A stretch of DNA of 64,000 nucleotides from Methylobacter luteus IMV-B-3098 (GCF_000427625.1 NZ_KE386569.1:3466854-3530853), one strand, 5' to 3'; numbered from the stretch's first letter, positions 16,763-25,914 are shown. Notes: generated by a model from the letters alone, not told the origin. Numbers and translations: made by a program.

Positions 16763-19700
16763 TCACAAATTAGGTTCCCTATACACATGCGGCGTCCATT
16801 CGCCCCATTTGCTTTCATAAGTAGCTTTATTCTGTTCAAAAAGAGCCTGCCTCTCTGCGCTTCTTAATTTATTGAACGAGGCGGAAAGATGGTGATGAAT
16901 GAACACGTCCTCGGCGCACACAATACGCAAACCAATCTGTTCAATGCGACGACAGTAGTCATCGTCCTCGAAGAAGCCTCGGCCAAAAGTTTCATCAAGT
17001 GTGCCGACGCGTTCGTAAACATTGCGTCGCATCATTACGCAGAAGAACGCGGCGGTATGTAGGGGGAAAGTTTGGCCGATATGTTTGCGCGTGTAATCTG
17101 CGGAGGCAGCCAACATTTCTGTCATATCGCCGTAAGCAATATTAATCTTGGCTTCATTACCGATATTATTGGTAACCGGGCCGATTAAGCCGATGCTCTT
17201 GTCTAGCTGCAGATGTTTGAGCAGTGTGCGAATCCAGCCAGGCGTAACGAAAGTGTCATTATTGAGCAATACCAGATAGTCACCTGATGCAACGGCTAGT
17301 CCCTGGTTGTTAGCTGCAGCAAAACCCCGATTATCATCGTTGAGTATGAGCTTACGATCATGACCCTGGGCAGCCCATTCTTCCAGAAACTCCCTGGAGC
17401 CATCGCCGGAAGCGTTATCGACAATGATAATCTCCAGACTCGCGTAATCACTATGATCTTCAAGGCTGGCCAGGCAGGCACGAGTCAGTTCAAGGTTGTT
17501 ATAAGTAACAACAATAACACTGACCATCGGGTCATTCGCCGTCGATTCCGCTTGCTCGATAAGCATCTCCCCTCGATGAGACCAAGTCTGCCCAGCCGCA
17601 AAGGTTTTCCGACGCTGGATCACATCCTCAGGTTCCGGTTGAGCCAATATTGTCGTGATGGTGGCCAGAAATTGCTCCTGATCGGCTGATACATATACCA
17701 GTCCATCAAACTGCGCCATTTCGGGCAAATCCACAGTGACCACGGGCTTGCCGGCGCTCAAGTATTCATAGGCCTTGACAGGATTGGTTGCCAACGTAAG
17801 TGGAATCACCTTGAATGGCAACAGGCAAACGTCAAAACTGTAAAGGTAGAATGGCAGCTTGCTGTATGGGACCTCGCCTGTGAAAAGGACATTAGATAGT
17901 TTGCCAAGTTTGGACTTGCAATTGACTGTATCGGCGCCAATGAGCAAAACACAACAGTCCGGGTTCTGTTTCGCAACGGCCTCAACCAAATCCTGGTCGA
18001 ACCATTCGGCAATAGCGCCATAGTAGCCGATGATTCGCCGTCCTTGCGGCTCAACATATATTATGTCGGGTTTGCGGGCGAAGTGTTCGAATTCTCCGGC
18101 ATTTCTGATTAGCGCACGGTTTTGAGTATGTCCGGAAACAATTTGATCGAGCAAGGCGGATGAGGTCACTGTCAAATCGGCATCGCGCATCAGCGCGCGC
18201 TCCAAGGACAGCACTTCTTCTGCTGTGTTGCCGAAGCCTTCATGATGATCCATGCAGTCATAGACAACCCGGCAATTGGGTAACATCGAAGCAATGTCAT
18301 GCCAGAAAGGATGCTGCACAAGAGAAATAATGCCTCTCACATTAGCCCAGGCAAGAACACTACCGATGCTGTTACGAAGCTGCTCAACCGTTTCAATTCC
18401 GGGCGCCGACGAATAAATAACCGGAGCTCCTTTGGCGAATAGCTTGATCTGGAACAGACGGCCTCTGGTATCCAGTGGCTCTAGATCAAACCCCGGCTGT
18501 CCATTGTCTATCAGGTTGGCGGACACGTAGAAGACACGCCGCCCAGAGGCTGCTATGGCTTCTGCCAGGTGTTGAGGGCGCTGGTGGCGAAAATGCCAAT
18601 CAATGACACCCCAGACGATATAGTCGGGTGCATCCGTTTGTTCCGCTACTTGATTTATTTGCGGTGGCTGGGCTTGGGTGGTGACTGAAAATGTTCTGTG
18701 AACATCATGATACGAATTACCAAAAGCTTTGTTATAGAGCCTCTTTAATATCCTTTTCATAAACAAAGGCAGAGGCAGGCGAGTATATATCGTTTGCATT
18801 ACTCGGGTCAGGCTACGACGATCATCATCAATTAACCCGTATCGCAACAGGCGAGCTGTAAACCGCAGCGGGCGTGTGATGCGCCAGGATTGGCTGTTAT
18901 GCATTGTTTCAATGATTTCCAGCAACGCTTCGCGCTGAGCCGCAAGCTGGTTGAGGCTGGCGATTTGCCTGTCGCGTTCAGCCACCATATCGCTGAGGCT
19001 GGCGATCTGCCCGTCGCGCTCGACCAGCGTATCACTGAGGCTGGCGATCTGCTTGCCACGCTCGACCAGCATGTCACTGAGGCTGGTGATCTGCCCGTCG
19101 CGCTCGACCAGCGTATCACTGAGGCTGGCGATCTGCTTGCCGCGCTCGACCACCATGTCGCTGAGGCTGGCGATCTGCCCGTCGCGCTCGACCAGCGTAT
19201 CACTGAGGTTGGCGATCTGCTTGCCACGCTCGACCACCATATCGCTGAGGCTGGTGATTTGCTCGTCGCGCTCTGCAGCAACCATTTTCCAGGATTGAAC
19301 AATTTCAGAATCCTCGACAGGATGCTCAAAAACACCAGAAGAGAGTTGAGGAAGTTGAGCGTCCGAAGCCAGTGCAATCCAGTAAACAGGCTTGGCAAGT
19401 CCTAAGGCTTCTTTTATAAATTCATTTTCTTGCCAATAACTTAAAGTGGGAGTGGCTAGTGATTCTGCGAATATGCCAGAGCCGTAAATAATGCGTTGTC
19501 CAAAGTAAGCGGTATTTTTAAAGTAATTTCCAAGAAATTGTTTGAACTCGTGCTGATACAGTTCCTTGACGTGATAGGGATTGTTATAACCGGATTCAAC
19601 AGAATAATGATATTTGTCCGGGCTAGAAATCAATAAAATTCCATCAGGGCGCAAAACACGCTTAATTTCCTGCATCATCTGTTCGTGTTGATCGTGATGC

Positions 19701-20038
19701 TCGATTGTTTCAAAGCTCACTACCATATCAACGCTCGCATCAGGCAGGGGAATATCGGCGCAACTCCCTACCATGTATTCCAGATTTTCTTTTTGATAGC
19801 ACTTGCGAGCGTGTTTAACGGCCTCGGCGGAGATATCGACGCCAATCACCTTATTAGCCTTATTGGCCAGCATCGCGGAACCATAGCCTTCGCCACTGGC
19901 GATATCTAAAACGACTTTCCCTGCAGCAATTTCACAAGCTTCCAGATATCGGTGCAAGTGTTCAAGTTCGATATTGCCGTGCACATTCGGGACAAAGCGT
20001 TCGCCGGTAAATAGCATATTTTCCCATTCTTTCTTCAT
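16763..20038 (-). CDS. Methyltransferase-coiled coil-GT4-GT2 fusion protein
   Basis: 1091 residues with four parts. Residues 1-210 form a class I methyltransferase (GKVVLDIASGEGYGSAMLA, then GVDISAEAV, DMVVSFETIEHHDQHEQMM). Residues about 250-380 are a heptad coiled coil made of 14-residue repeats. About 465-800 is a TuaH/GT4-like glycosyltransferase paralogous to the gene at 5532-6629. About 832-1085 is a GT2 glycosyltransferase (SVIVVTYNNLELTRACLASL, VDNASGDGS, LLNNDTFVTPGW, FFEDDDYCRR). The ATG at 20038 has AAGGA eight bases upstream and overlaps the wzt stop (ATGA). The design resembles WbdD-type chain-length regulators, where a coiled coil links a capping methyltransferase to chain extension. 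Confidence 0.85.
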   Translation of the reverse strand: MKKEWENMLFTGERFVPNVHGNIELEHLHRYLEACEIAAGKVVLDIASGEGYGSAMLANKANKVIGVDISAEAVKHARKCYQKENLEYMVGSCADIPLPDASVDMVVSFETIEHHDQHEQMMQEIKRVLRPDGILLISSPDKYHYSVESGYNNPYHVKELYQHEFKQFLGNYFKNTAYFGQRIIYGSGIFAESLATPTLSYWQENEFIKEALGLAKPVYWIALASDAQLPQLSSGVFEHPVEDSEIVQSWKMVAAERDEQITSLSDMVVERGKQIANLSDTLVERDGQIASLSDMVVERGKQIASLSDTLVERDGQITSLSDMLVERGKQIASLSDTLVERDGQIASLSDMVAERDRQIASLNQLAAQREALLEIIETMHNSQSWRITRPLRFTARLLRYGLIDDDRRSLTRVMQTIYTRLPLPLFMKRILKRLYNKAFGNSYHDVHRTFSVTTQAQPPQINQVAEQTDAPDYIVWGVIDWHFRHQRPQHLAEAIAASGRRVFYVSANLIDNGQPGFDLEPLDTRGRLFQIKLFAKGAPVIYSSAPGIETVEQLRNSIGSVLAWANVRGIISLVQHPFWHDIASMLPNCRVVYDCMDHHEGFGNTAEEVLSLERALMRDADLTVTSSALLDQIVSGHTQNRALIRNAGEFEHFARKPDIIYVEPQGRRIIGYYGAIAEWFDQDLVEAVAKQNPDCCVLLIGADTVNCKSKLGKLSNVLFTGEVPYSKLPFYLYSFDVCLLPFKVIPLTLATNPVKAYEYLSAGKPVVTVDLPEMAQFDGLVYVSADQEQFLATITTILAQPEPEDVIQRRKTFAAGQTWSHRGEMLIEQAESTANDPMVSVIVVTYNNLELTRACLASLEDHSDYASLEIIIVDNASGDGSREFLEEWAAQGHDRKLILNDDNRGFAAANNQGLAVASGDYLVLLNNDTFVTPGWIRTLLKHLQLDKSIGLIGPVTNNIGNEAKINIAYGDMTEMLAASADYTRKHIGQTFPLHTAAFFCVMMRRNVYERVGTLDETFGRGFFEDDDYCRRIEQIGLRIVCAEDVFIHHHLSASFNKLRSAERQALFEQNKATYESKWGEWTPHVYREPNL
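18955..19275 (-). repeat. 42-bp in-frame tandem repeat coding a coiled coil
   Basis: About seven to eight units of 42 bp encode the 14-residue repeats SDTLVERDGQIASL and SDMVVERGKQIASL in alternation, giving an 84-bp super-repeat. The two unit types are nearly identical at the DNA level. Every gain or loss of a unit keeps the frame, so the coiled-coil length can vary without destroying the protein. Confidence 0.9.
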
Positions 20039-21402
20039 TTGAGATTCCTTAGGACATCAAGTTTTATTTGTTGCATGGGGATGCCAATGAGACCTGTTAC
20101 AGCACTGCTGGACTCTGACTTGAAGAGTAGCGCATCGTGTATCCAATGATGTTGCACATGCTGATCCTGGGTTCCACTGGCAATGGCTACGTTTACGCTG
20201 TAATTGCCAACAGGCAGTATGGGCATTAGAAATGTGAATTCTGCTTGAATTGCATGCTCTGCTTCACAAAATAAAGGGGCGTCTCTGTAGCTAAGATAAG
20301 TATTGTCCCCAAACAGCGCTTGTCCTAGGCGATCTTTAACCGTAAAACCGATAATTGGAGCGTCCAGCGGTTCGTGCGCTATTGCATGAATACGGAGGAT
20401 AACCTGTTCGCCCCCTACTACCCAGGCAAGCGGTGAGCCATCGCTGTCGAGAAATTCAACGTCAGTAATTTGCGCGCTACCTTTGCCAAAAGAGGGCGCA
20501 TCAGGGTTAAACTCGAATAATTGAATATCATTGCGCAAGTTGCTGGCATTTATAAATTTCTGACGCTGGTCCTTCGCGCTAGTTATCGGAGGGTTGGCGC
20601 GATTTGGTTTGATACGTGTTATTGTTCCTTTGCCTTGTTGGTCTTCAAAAAAGGCTTCCAAGTAGTTTTCACAAACATCTTTCGGCGAACCTTGTTGAAG
20701 CACGTTCCCTTTCTCAATCCAAATTGCTCTGCTACATAAATTTCTAACAGAGGCAGTGTCGTGACTAACAAATAATACCGTTCCTGTTTTCATGAAATTA
20801 CGCAAGAAGCGCATGCATTTTTGGGTGAAGAATGCATCTCCTACCGCCAGTGCCTCATCTATTACCAGAATATCGGCATCCACATGGGCGATAACGGCGA
20901 ATGCCAGTCGTACCATCATGCCGCTGGAATAGGTTTTGACCGGTTGTTCAATAAAGTCGCTAATATCGGCAAAAGTAATGATGTCATTAAAGCGTTCATC
21001 GGTTTCTTCTTTGCTCAATCCGAGCACAGCGGCATTCATATAGATATTTTCGCGCCCGGTAAATTCTGGATTGAAGCCTGAACCAAGCTCCAGTAGGGCT
21101 GCGATACGTCCATGGGTTTGAATGCTGCCGCCGGTTGGATTGAGTGTGCCGCAGATCAGTTGCAGTAGCGTGGATTTGCCGCTGCCATTGCGTCCGATGA
21201 TGCCGACAGTTTCTCCTTTCCTTATTTCAAACGATACATCTTTCAGCGCCCAAAATTCACGGAAATACTGTTTGGGCTGTTGTTTGCCGGCAAGCCGCTG
21301 CAAACGCGGATATATCGACTGCTTGAGGCGGTGATGCGGCTGCTCGTAAATCTGGTAACATTTGCTGAGATTTTCTACCTTGATGGCAATTTCAGAGGAC
21401 AT
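20035..21402 (-). CDS. wzt: Wzt-type ABC transporter ATPase with C-terminal glycan-binding domain
   Basis: 455 residues from ATG 21402, chosen for AGAGGA seven bases upstream; it overlaps the permease end by 11 bases. Walker A is GIIGRNGSGKSTLL, the signature is YSSGMMVRLAFA, Walker B is ILVIDEALAVGD and the switch is VSHD. Residues about 260-455 form an extra beta-sandwich domain like the O-antigen-binding domain of Wzt. It powers export of a completed lipid-linked polysaccharide across the inner membrane. The following gene is the methyltransferase fusion, matching systems in which Wzt recognises a modified chain end. Confidence 0.92.
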   Translation of the reverse strand: MSSEIAIKVENLSKCYQIYEQPHHRLKQSIYPRLQRLAGKQQPKQYFREFWALKDVSFEIRKGETVGIIGRNGSGKSTLLQLICGTLNPTGGSIQTHGRIAALLELGSGFNPEFTGRENIYMNAAVLGLSKEETDERFNDIITFADISDFIEQPVKTYSSGMMVRLAFAVIAHVDADILVIDEALAVGDAFFTQKCMRFLRNFMKTGTVLFVSHDTASVRNLCSRAIWIEKGNVLQQGSPKDVCENYLEAFFEDQQGKGTITRIKPNRANPPITSAKDQRQKFINASNLRNDIQLFEFNPDAPSFGKGSAQITDVEFLDSDGSPLAWVVGGEQVILRIHAIAHEPLDAPIIGFTVKDRLGQALFGDNTYLSYRDAPLFCEAEHAIQAEFTFLMPILPVGNYSVNVAIASGTQDQHVQHHWIHDALLFKSESSSAVTGLIGIPMQQIKLDVLRNLK

Positions 21403-22213
21403 CGGCGAATCCTCTGCGAGTTTTCTGAAACCAAACAAATCCTCCCCATGCAATCAATATACCTATTGCTAACATGATGCCCCACTGCCCCATATCCGGT
21501 ACTTTGCCGAAAATCAGCGTGTTGCGCCCTTCTTCGATAATGAAGGTGAGAGGATTGATTTGCAGCCAGGTTTGGTAGCGAGCAGGCAGCGCGCTAATGG
21601 GATAAAACACAGGGGAAAGAAACATCAATACGGTCGTGAACATACCCGTAATTTGCCCTATATCTCGAATATATACGCCAAGCCCAGCTAAAAACCAGGC
21701 AAAGCCCATAGTGGCAAACACGAGAGGCAATAACACAAAAGGGAACAATATTGCAGTCCACACAAGCTGTTGGGTAAGAATCAGTTGCGCAACCAACAAA
21801 ACGAGCAAGCTGATGGCAGTGTGGAACAGCGCCGAGCCGAATGCCACCCATGGCAGAATTTCCAAAGGAAAGATGACTTTCTTGACGAAATTGACGTTGG
21901 AAAGAATCAATCCTGGGGCGCGGTTCAGACATTCAGCAAACAAGCCATGCACGATCATGCCGACAAAAAGCACAATGGCAAAATCGGTTTTGCTTTCCTC
22001 GCCGCCGAGTCCCCAGCGTGCTTTGAACACTACAGAAAATACAAATGTGTAAATGGTCAACATTAGGATCGGATTGAAGAGCGACCACGCCAATCCCATA
22101 ATCGAGCCGCGATAGCGTCCCACCACCTCCCGCTTGGTCAAAGCAAAGATGAGGTTCCGGTTGCGCCAGAGGCTGGCCGCCATTTCACTAGGAGATATAC
22201 GAAATTGCTGCAT
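21392..22213 (-). CDS. wzm: ABC-2 polysaccharide export permease
   Basis: 273 residues with six hydrophobic segments and the family motif LTKREVVGRYRGSIMGLAWSL near the N-terminus. It forms the membrane channel of the Wzm/Wzt exporter. The C-terminus overlaps wzt. Its first base lies against the stop of the rfbC relic (22213), suggesting that the original operon read rfb genes then wzm and wzt. Confidence 0.92.
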   Translation of the reverse strand: MQQFRISPSEMAASLWRNRNLIFALTKREVVGRYRGSIMGLAWSLFNPILMLTIYTFVFSVVFKARWGLGGEESKTDFAIVLFVGMIVHGLFAECLNRAPGLILSNVNFVKKVIFPLEILPWVAFGSALFHTAISLLVLLVAQLILTQQLVWTAILFPFVLLPLVFATMGFAWFLAGLGVYIRDIGQITGMFTTVLMFLSPVFYPISALPARYQTWLQINPLTFIIEEGRNTLIFGKVPDMGQWGIMLAIGILIAWGGFVWFQKTRRGFADVL

Positions 22214-22662
22214 CAGATAAAAACCTCAATCTCAGTGGGCAGCTTGCCCTGCGCATTTTTTCCCGAAAGAAACGGTGTGTTTTGTATTGGCGATCCGGTC
22301 CCCAAATTTTGCCCGCTCCAAACAATGCTGCATTTGAACTCTGGAACGTGGTAATTGGTGGTCTTGTAGAGAAGCTCGGCAAAACCGGAAAGGGCCACAA
22401 AATCGTGGACGAAGCACTTGGGAGTCCAGAGTTGTTTTTTGTTTTCTTTGTTGGGCAACTCGCCCAGCCATTGATCAAACGCTAAAGGGGATTTGCGAAT
22501 ATTCACCATCATATCAAAAGCTCTTCCGATTAACTACGCGCACCAGCTTGCGCTCAGAATAGCGCGGCGGCTATTCAGGTCGAGGCGGTTTCTCACAAAA
22601 GTAATTTGTGCGGAGTAAGGCTTGCCGTTTGCGCGGGAACTATATTCGTAGATATGGCTATT
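22213..22662 (-). pseudogene. rfbC: rfbC relic (dTDP-4-dehydrorhamnose 3,5-epimerase)
   Basis: The C-terminal part from about 22512 reads VNIRKSPLAFDQWLGELP, ELLYKTTNYHVPEFKCSIVW and KNAQGKLPTEIEVF, collinear with the intact rfbC at 1747-2292. The conserved GFAHGF is CFVHDF, so it would be inactive even if made. Upstream, KLVRVVNRK and TFVRNRLDLNSRRAIL continue the alignment in other frames, so frameshifts and small deletions are present. A frame of 99 codons (22213-22512) remains open. Confidence 0.8.
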
Positions 22663-22791
22663 AATATTCGCCATATTGCAAGTGTAAATTAGATTGTCGA
22701 GGTTGGTGACAGGCTTGTTATTTTGATATAGCCAGTCGAGCACAAAATTTGAACCGATAAACCCAGTCACGCCGGTAACAAGAATGCTCAT
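22663..22791 (-). pseudogene. rfbB: rfbB relic, N-terminal fragment
   Basis: The first 43 codons match the start of dTDP-glucose 4,6-dehydratase: MSILVTGVTGFIGSNFVLDW and NLDNLIYTCNMANI, compared with the intact copy's [20 protein letters not shown] and [13 protein letters not shown]. The frame then runs directly into rfbC-like sequence, so the rest of rfbB was deleted. An old rhamnose operon copy has decayed here, its function covered by rfbCDBA at 1747-5258. Confidence 0.8.
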
Positions 22792-22799
22792 TGATTATT

Positions 22800-23080
22800 T
22801 GAATTTCCTGATTGCTGTTTTGCAGCGCTTACTAAGTTATCGCCCCGCTGCAAGGCTAAAGCCTCTCAATCTTGGAATTCAGAATGGAATTTTCAGGGGG
22901 CAACCGAAATTCGATCGCCAAGAATGCGCAACTGCTTGTAAAAAGGGCAAGTATACATTTCGAGGTGATAGGGGGCAAGTTTTACGACAAATTAGCAGGG
23001 CAATCGCGTTATACTCCATTGATGGACCAAGGTGTATAAAAATAGCCGCTTTGCAGAGAGAATAAGGCTGCTTTCCAAGC
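22800..23080. other. Non-coding remnant stretch
   Basis: About 280 bases between the rfbB relic and the ISAs1 relic. Open frames occur on both strands but none shows a recognisable domain, and none has a convincing start. It is probably further debris of mobile elements. Confidence 0.4.
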
Positions 23081-23082
23081 CG

Positions 23083-23400
23083 ATGTCGCATATTGAAAAC
23101 CTCGAAGACCTTCCTCGCGGCGAGAGACGAAAAACAAATTGCACAAGCTGAGTGATATTGTAATGATCGTCTTATGGGCGTGCTGAGTGATATAGAAAAT
23201 TGGGCAGGCATGGAAGAATTTGCCGAGGAGAAAGAATCTTGACTGCGCGGATTTCAGTTGCCGGATGGCAGTCCACGCAGGTTAAGCAATGTGGTGAAGA
23301 GAAGCGATCCTATAGCTTTTCAGGACGCGTTTTTGCTTTGGGTTCAAGTGGCGTTGCCGAGCCTGGCGGGCGGAAAAGTCTGTCTGGACGGCAAGCTTGC
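23083..23400 (+). pseudogene. ISAs1-family transposase relic, N-terminal part
   Basis: Starting at ATG 23083, MSHIENLEDLPRGERRKTNC is followed by a frameshift and, from about 23180, VLSDIENWAGMEEFAEEKES, a stop, then LRGF, LPDGSP, SNVVKRSDPIAFQDAF, LLWVQVALPSLAGGK and LDGK. This order matches the N-terminal half of ISAs1-type transposases up to the first catalytic Asp (DGK at 23387). Two or more frame changes and an in-frame stop inactivate it. The sequence breaks off into an inverted IS256-type relic. Confidence 0.75.
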
Positions 23401-23690
23401 GATCTTTCCAGCTGACAAAGGCGAAGGAATTGCGCATTATGGGGCCATACAAATTGACGCTTAGCGCCTGCGCCGCCTTGTTAATAACGCGCTTGTCCAG
23501 GCGAATTTTGACGATAATGCAGTCTGGATACAGGATCGGATGGAGCGTATCCAGCGGTCGTGTCCGCCATTCAATGACCTTTTCCAGTACCGAATCAGCC
23601 ACTTATGAAACCACGGGCGGCAAAATAAGCGGTATCGTGCCGCCGTATTGTGTGACTTTGAAAATAAGCGGTTTATAAGGAATTATTTAC
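23395..23690 (-). pseudogene. IS256-family transposase relic
   Basis: A leftward open stretch encodes VADSVLEKVIEWRTRPLDTL, LYPDCIIVKIRLDKRVINKA and SVNLYG, which is the conserved first-Asp region of IS256-family (mutator-like) transposases. It then jumps to RNSFAFVSWKDRK, which belongs further along the protein, so an internal deletion has removed the region between. Upstream codons to about 23690 continue the similarity with a stop. Its 3' end is fused to the ISAs1 relic in the opposite orientation. Confidence 0.75.
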
Positions 23691-24125
23691 ACCCTCTTGG
23701 TTGTTACATAATGGATATGGATTCAGACTATTTTTCCCGTTTATGTTAGATATCCTTATTTGTATGTTCCTGAATTGGTCGTATATCATATAGGTCTAGC
23801 GCTTACCGGCAAGATGGCGATTTCTCCATATCATGTAGCCTTGTAAACTAGTCTAAATATTTATTAAGAGCATGCTTAGAGGCTTATTCTGGATGTTGCT
23901 ACCGATCTGAGAACCTTAATTTAGTCACATTATATTCTTTGCTCTACACAGAGAGACAAGGTGATCTTAATAGTAGAGATGCAATATATAATTTCAGGGA
24001 CAGCTACAGCATGGTGTGAATAGCAATATACTTAATTAGCTCACGTTATATCTGTGTGCGAGATTTAGCTAATAAACAACGAATCGTTCCTGCAAAATGA
24101 TGCAGCGGAGAAAAGTTTGAGGTTA
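23691..24125. other. AT-rich gap upstream of the GT2 gene, no gene seen
   Basis: About 435 bases of AT-rich sequence with frequent stops in all frames. No RNA gene or intrinsic terminator was recognised. It must contain the promoter of the rightward cluster starting at 24126, but I could not single out a convincing box pair. Confidence 0.4.
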
Positions 24126-25034
24126 ATGAATAAACAACTTGATGCTGTTACCTTGGTGACTGTCAATTATAACGCAGGGGATATGCTTCGGAACTGTATT
24201 CACTCTGCAGCTGATCAGGTAGGAGAAATTATTGTCGTGGATAACGCTTCTTCCGACCAAAGTTTGGCGAATTTGAGTACCCAGGATGAGTCGCAGGGAG
24301 CAGTCAGGATTATCCGGAATTCACAGAATTTGGGATTTGCCGCAGCCTGCAATATCGGAGCGAAAGCCGCTAAAGGGAGCTATTTATTGTTTCTTAATCC
24401 GGACTGTGAACTTAATCCGAATGCCATTCAAGCTATGCTGGATGTTTTTCATGAATATGCGGAGGTTGGTATGGTAGGCGGATTGCTGATTGGTCCCGAT
24501 GGCACGGAGCAGGGCGGCGGACGACGGGCTATTCCAACGCCCTGGCGGTCTTTTGTAAGAGCCTTCGGTTTGTCCCGATTTGAGCAGCGCTGGCCGAAAC
24601 TGTTCTTTGATTTCTATTTGCACAAACAGCCCTTGCCTGTTCATCCTGTCGAAATGGAGGCCATCTCCGGCGCCTGCATGTTAGTGAAGCGTGAAGCGGT
24701 TGAAGATGTCGGGCTTTGGGATGAAGGTTATTTCCTGCATTGTGAAGATCTGGACTGGTGCATGCGCTTTCGTCAGAGAGGCTGGAAAATTTTATTTGCG
24801 CCGGGTGCGCGAATAGTACATCACAAAGGCGTATGTGGCCGTTCTCGTCCCATATTTGTAGAGTGGCACAAGCATAAGGGCATGATGCGCTTTTACCGCA
24901 AGTTTTTCAGTCATCAGTACCCAGGGCCGTTGATGTGGCTGGTTGCTGCCGGGATCGGTCTGCGGTTCTGCATGTTGGCAGTTTATTTTACTGGTTGTCG
25001 TATTGTGCATCGCCTGGGGTTGTCCAATGGATAA
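24126..25034 (+). CDS. GT2 glycosyltransferase (rhamnosyltransferase-like)
   Basis: 302 residues from ATG 24126. TTG at 24117 is an alternative because GGAG lies six bases before it. GT2 landmarks are TLVTVNYNAGDMLRNCIHSA, IIVVDNASSDQS, NLGFAAACNIGAKAA, LLFLNPDCELNP (the DXD-type block) and ISGACMLVKREAVEDVGLWD with YFLHCEDLDWCMRF. The C-terminus is hydrophobic, so it is membrane-associated. It probably adds a sugar, possibly rhamnose, to a lipid-linked glycan. It overlaps the next gene by eight bases. Confidence 0.88.
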   Translation: MNKQLDAVTLVTVNYNAGDMLRNCIHSAADQVGEIIVVDNASSDQSLANLSTQDESQGAVRIIRNSQNLGFAAACNIGAKAAKGSYLLFLNPDCELNPNAIQAMLDVFHEYAEVGMVGGLLIGPDGTEQGGGRRAIPTPWRSFVRAFGLSRFEQRWPKLFFDFYLHKQPLPVHPVEMEAISGACMLVKREAVEDVGLWDEGYFLHCEDLDWCMRFRQRGWKILFAPGARIVHHKGVCGRSRPIFVEWHKHKGMMRFYRKFFSHQYPGPLMWLVAAGIGLRFCMLAVYFTGCRIVHRLGLSNG

Positions 25035-25914
25035 ACAGCAGATAGGGATTATTGGTGCGACCAGCTTTGTCGGAGAATATCTCTTAGATAGATTGGCCGG
25101 GCTGGATATTGAAATTACGGCATTTTCGCGAAAACCCCAAGAAATTAGCACTGATTGTTATACGTCAAATATAAGTTGGCGTGTTCTAGGAAAGGGCACT
25201 GATTCGTCGGGCGCGCCTTACTCTGATGAGATGCAAGCGATTGAAAACTGGATAAGCCTGGGGCCTGTCTGGGCTTTGGCTGAGCTGTTTCCGATGCTGG
25301 AAGCCTATGGTGCACGTCGTATCGTGGCCTTGAGTTCAACCAGTCGCTTTACCAAGACGGCGTCCAGGGACGAATCGGAGCAGGCACTCGCCGAGCACCT
25401 GATCAGCGGTGAGGAAAGCTTAACGACGTGGGCCGAAAAACAAGGCGTGGAATGGGTCATTATTCAGCCGACCATGATCTATGGCTATGGCAAGGACAGA
25501 AACATTGCCAGGATAGCGCGTTTTATTGAACGCTTCAGCTTTTTTCCTTTGCTTGGCAAAGCCACAGGCAAGCGGCAGCCCGTACATGTCGAGGATGTTG
25601 TTGATGCTTGTTGTTCGGCTCTTTTTTCAGGGCAAGCACTAAACCGCTCTTATATTGTGTCTGGTAAAGAGCAGTTGACTTACCGGGCAATGGTTGAGCG
25701 CATATTTTTATCGATGGGGAAAACGCCCGTTTTTTTATCACTGCCATTAGGCATGTTTCGATACGCCGTGATGTTGTTACGAATCCTGCCCAGATTCAAG
25801 TCTTTAAACGTTGAAATGGTGTCTCGCATGAATCAGGATATGATTTTTGACCATGAGGAGGCGGCACAGGATCTGGGGTTTAGGCCGAGAGGTTTTTTAA
25901 ACAATAAAGACTGA
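25027..25914 (+). CDS. NAD-dependent epimerase/dehydratase family protein
   Basis: 295 residues from ATG 25027, inside the end of the GT2 gene. It is SDR-like: QIGIIGATSFVGEYLLDRL is the dinucleotide motif, RIVALSSTSRFTK follows, and VIIQPTMIYGYGKDRNIARI is the atypical SDR loop with a Tyr. RQPVHVEDVVDACC is the conserved late block. The usual YxxxK pair is not obvious, so it may be an atypical SDR acting as reductase or as a binding protein. Its position next to glycosyltransferases suggests work on a nucleotide or lipid-linked sugar. Confidence 0.7.
   Translation: MDKQQIGIIGATSFVGEYLLDRLAGLDIEITAFSRKPQEISTDCYTSNISWRVLGKGTDSSGAPYSDEMQAIENWISLGPVWALAELFPMLEAYGARRIVALSSTSRFTKTASRDESEQALAEHLISGEESLTTWAEKQGVEWVIIQPTMIYGYGKDRNIARIARFIERFSFFPLLGKATGKRQPVHVEDVVDACCSALFSGQALNRSYIVSGKEQLTYRAMVERIFLSMGKTPVFLSLPLGMFRYAVMLLRILPRFKSLNVEMVSRMNQDMIFDHEEAAQDLGFRPRGFLNNKD

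Noticed and set aside
18955-19275. CRISPR array
   Set aside because: The 42-bp units are contiguous, have no unique spacers and are coding in frame.
18890-19405. Open frames on the plus strand across the repeat region
   Set aside because: They are shadows of the 42-bp coiled-coil repeat in the leftward fusion gene; the repeated pattern follows the minus-strand frame.
22784-23065. Plus-strand open frame of 93 codons
   Set aside because: No domain, composition or start signal supports it; it lies in a decay zone.
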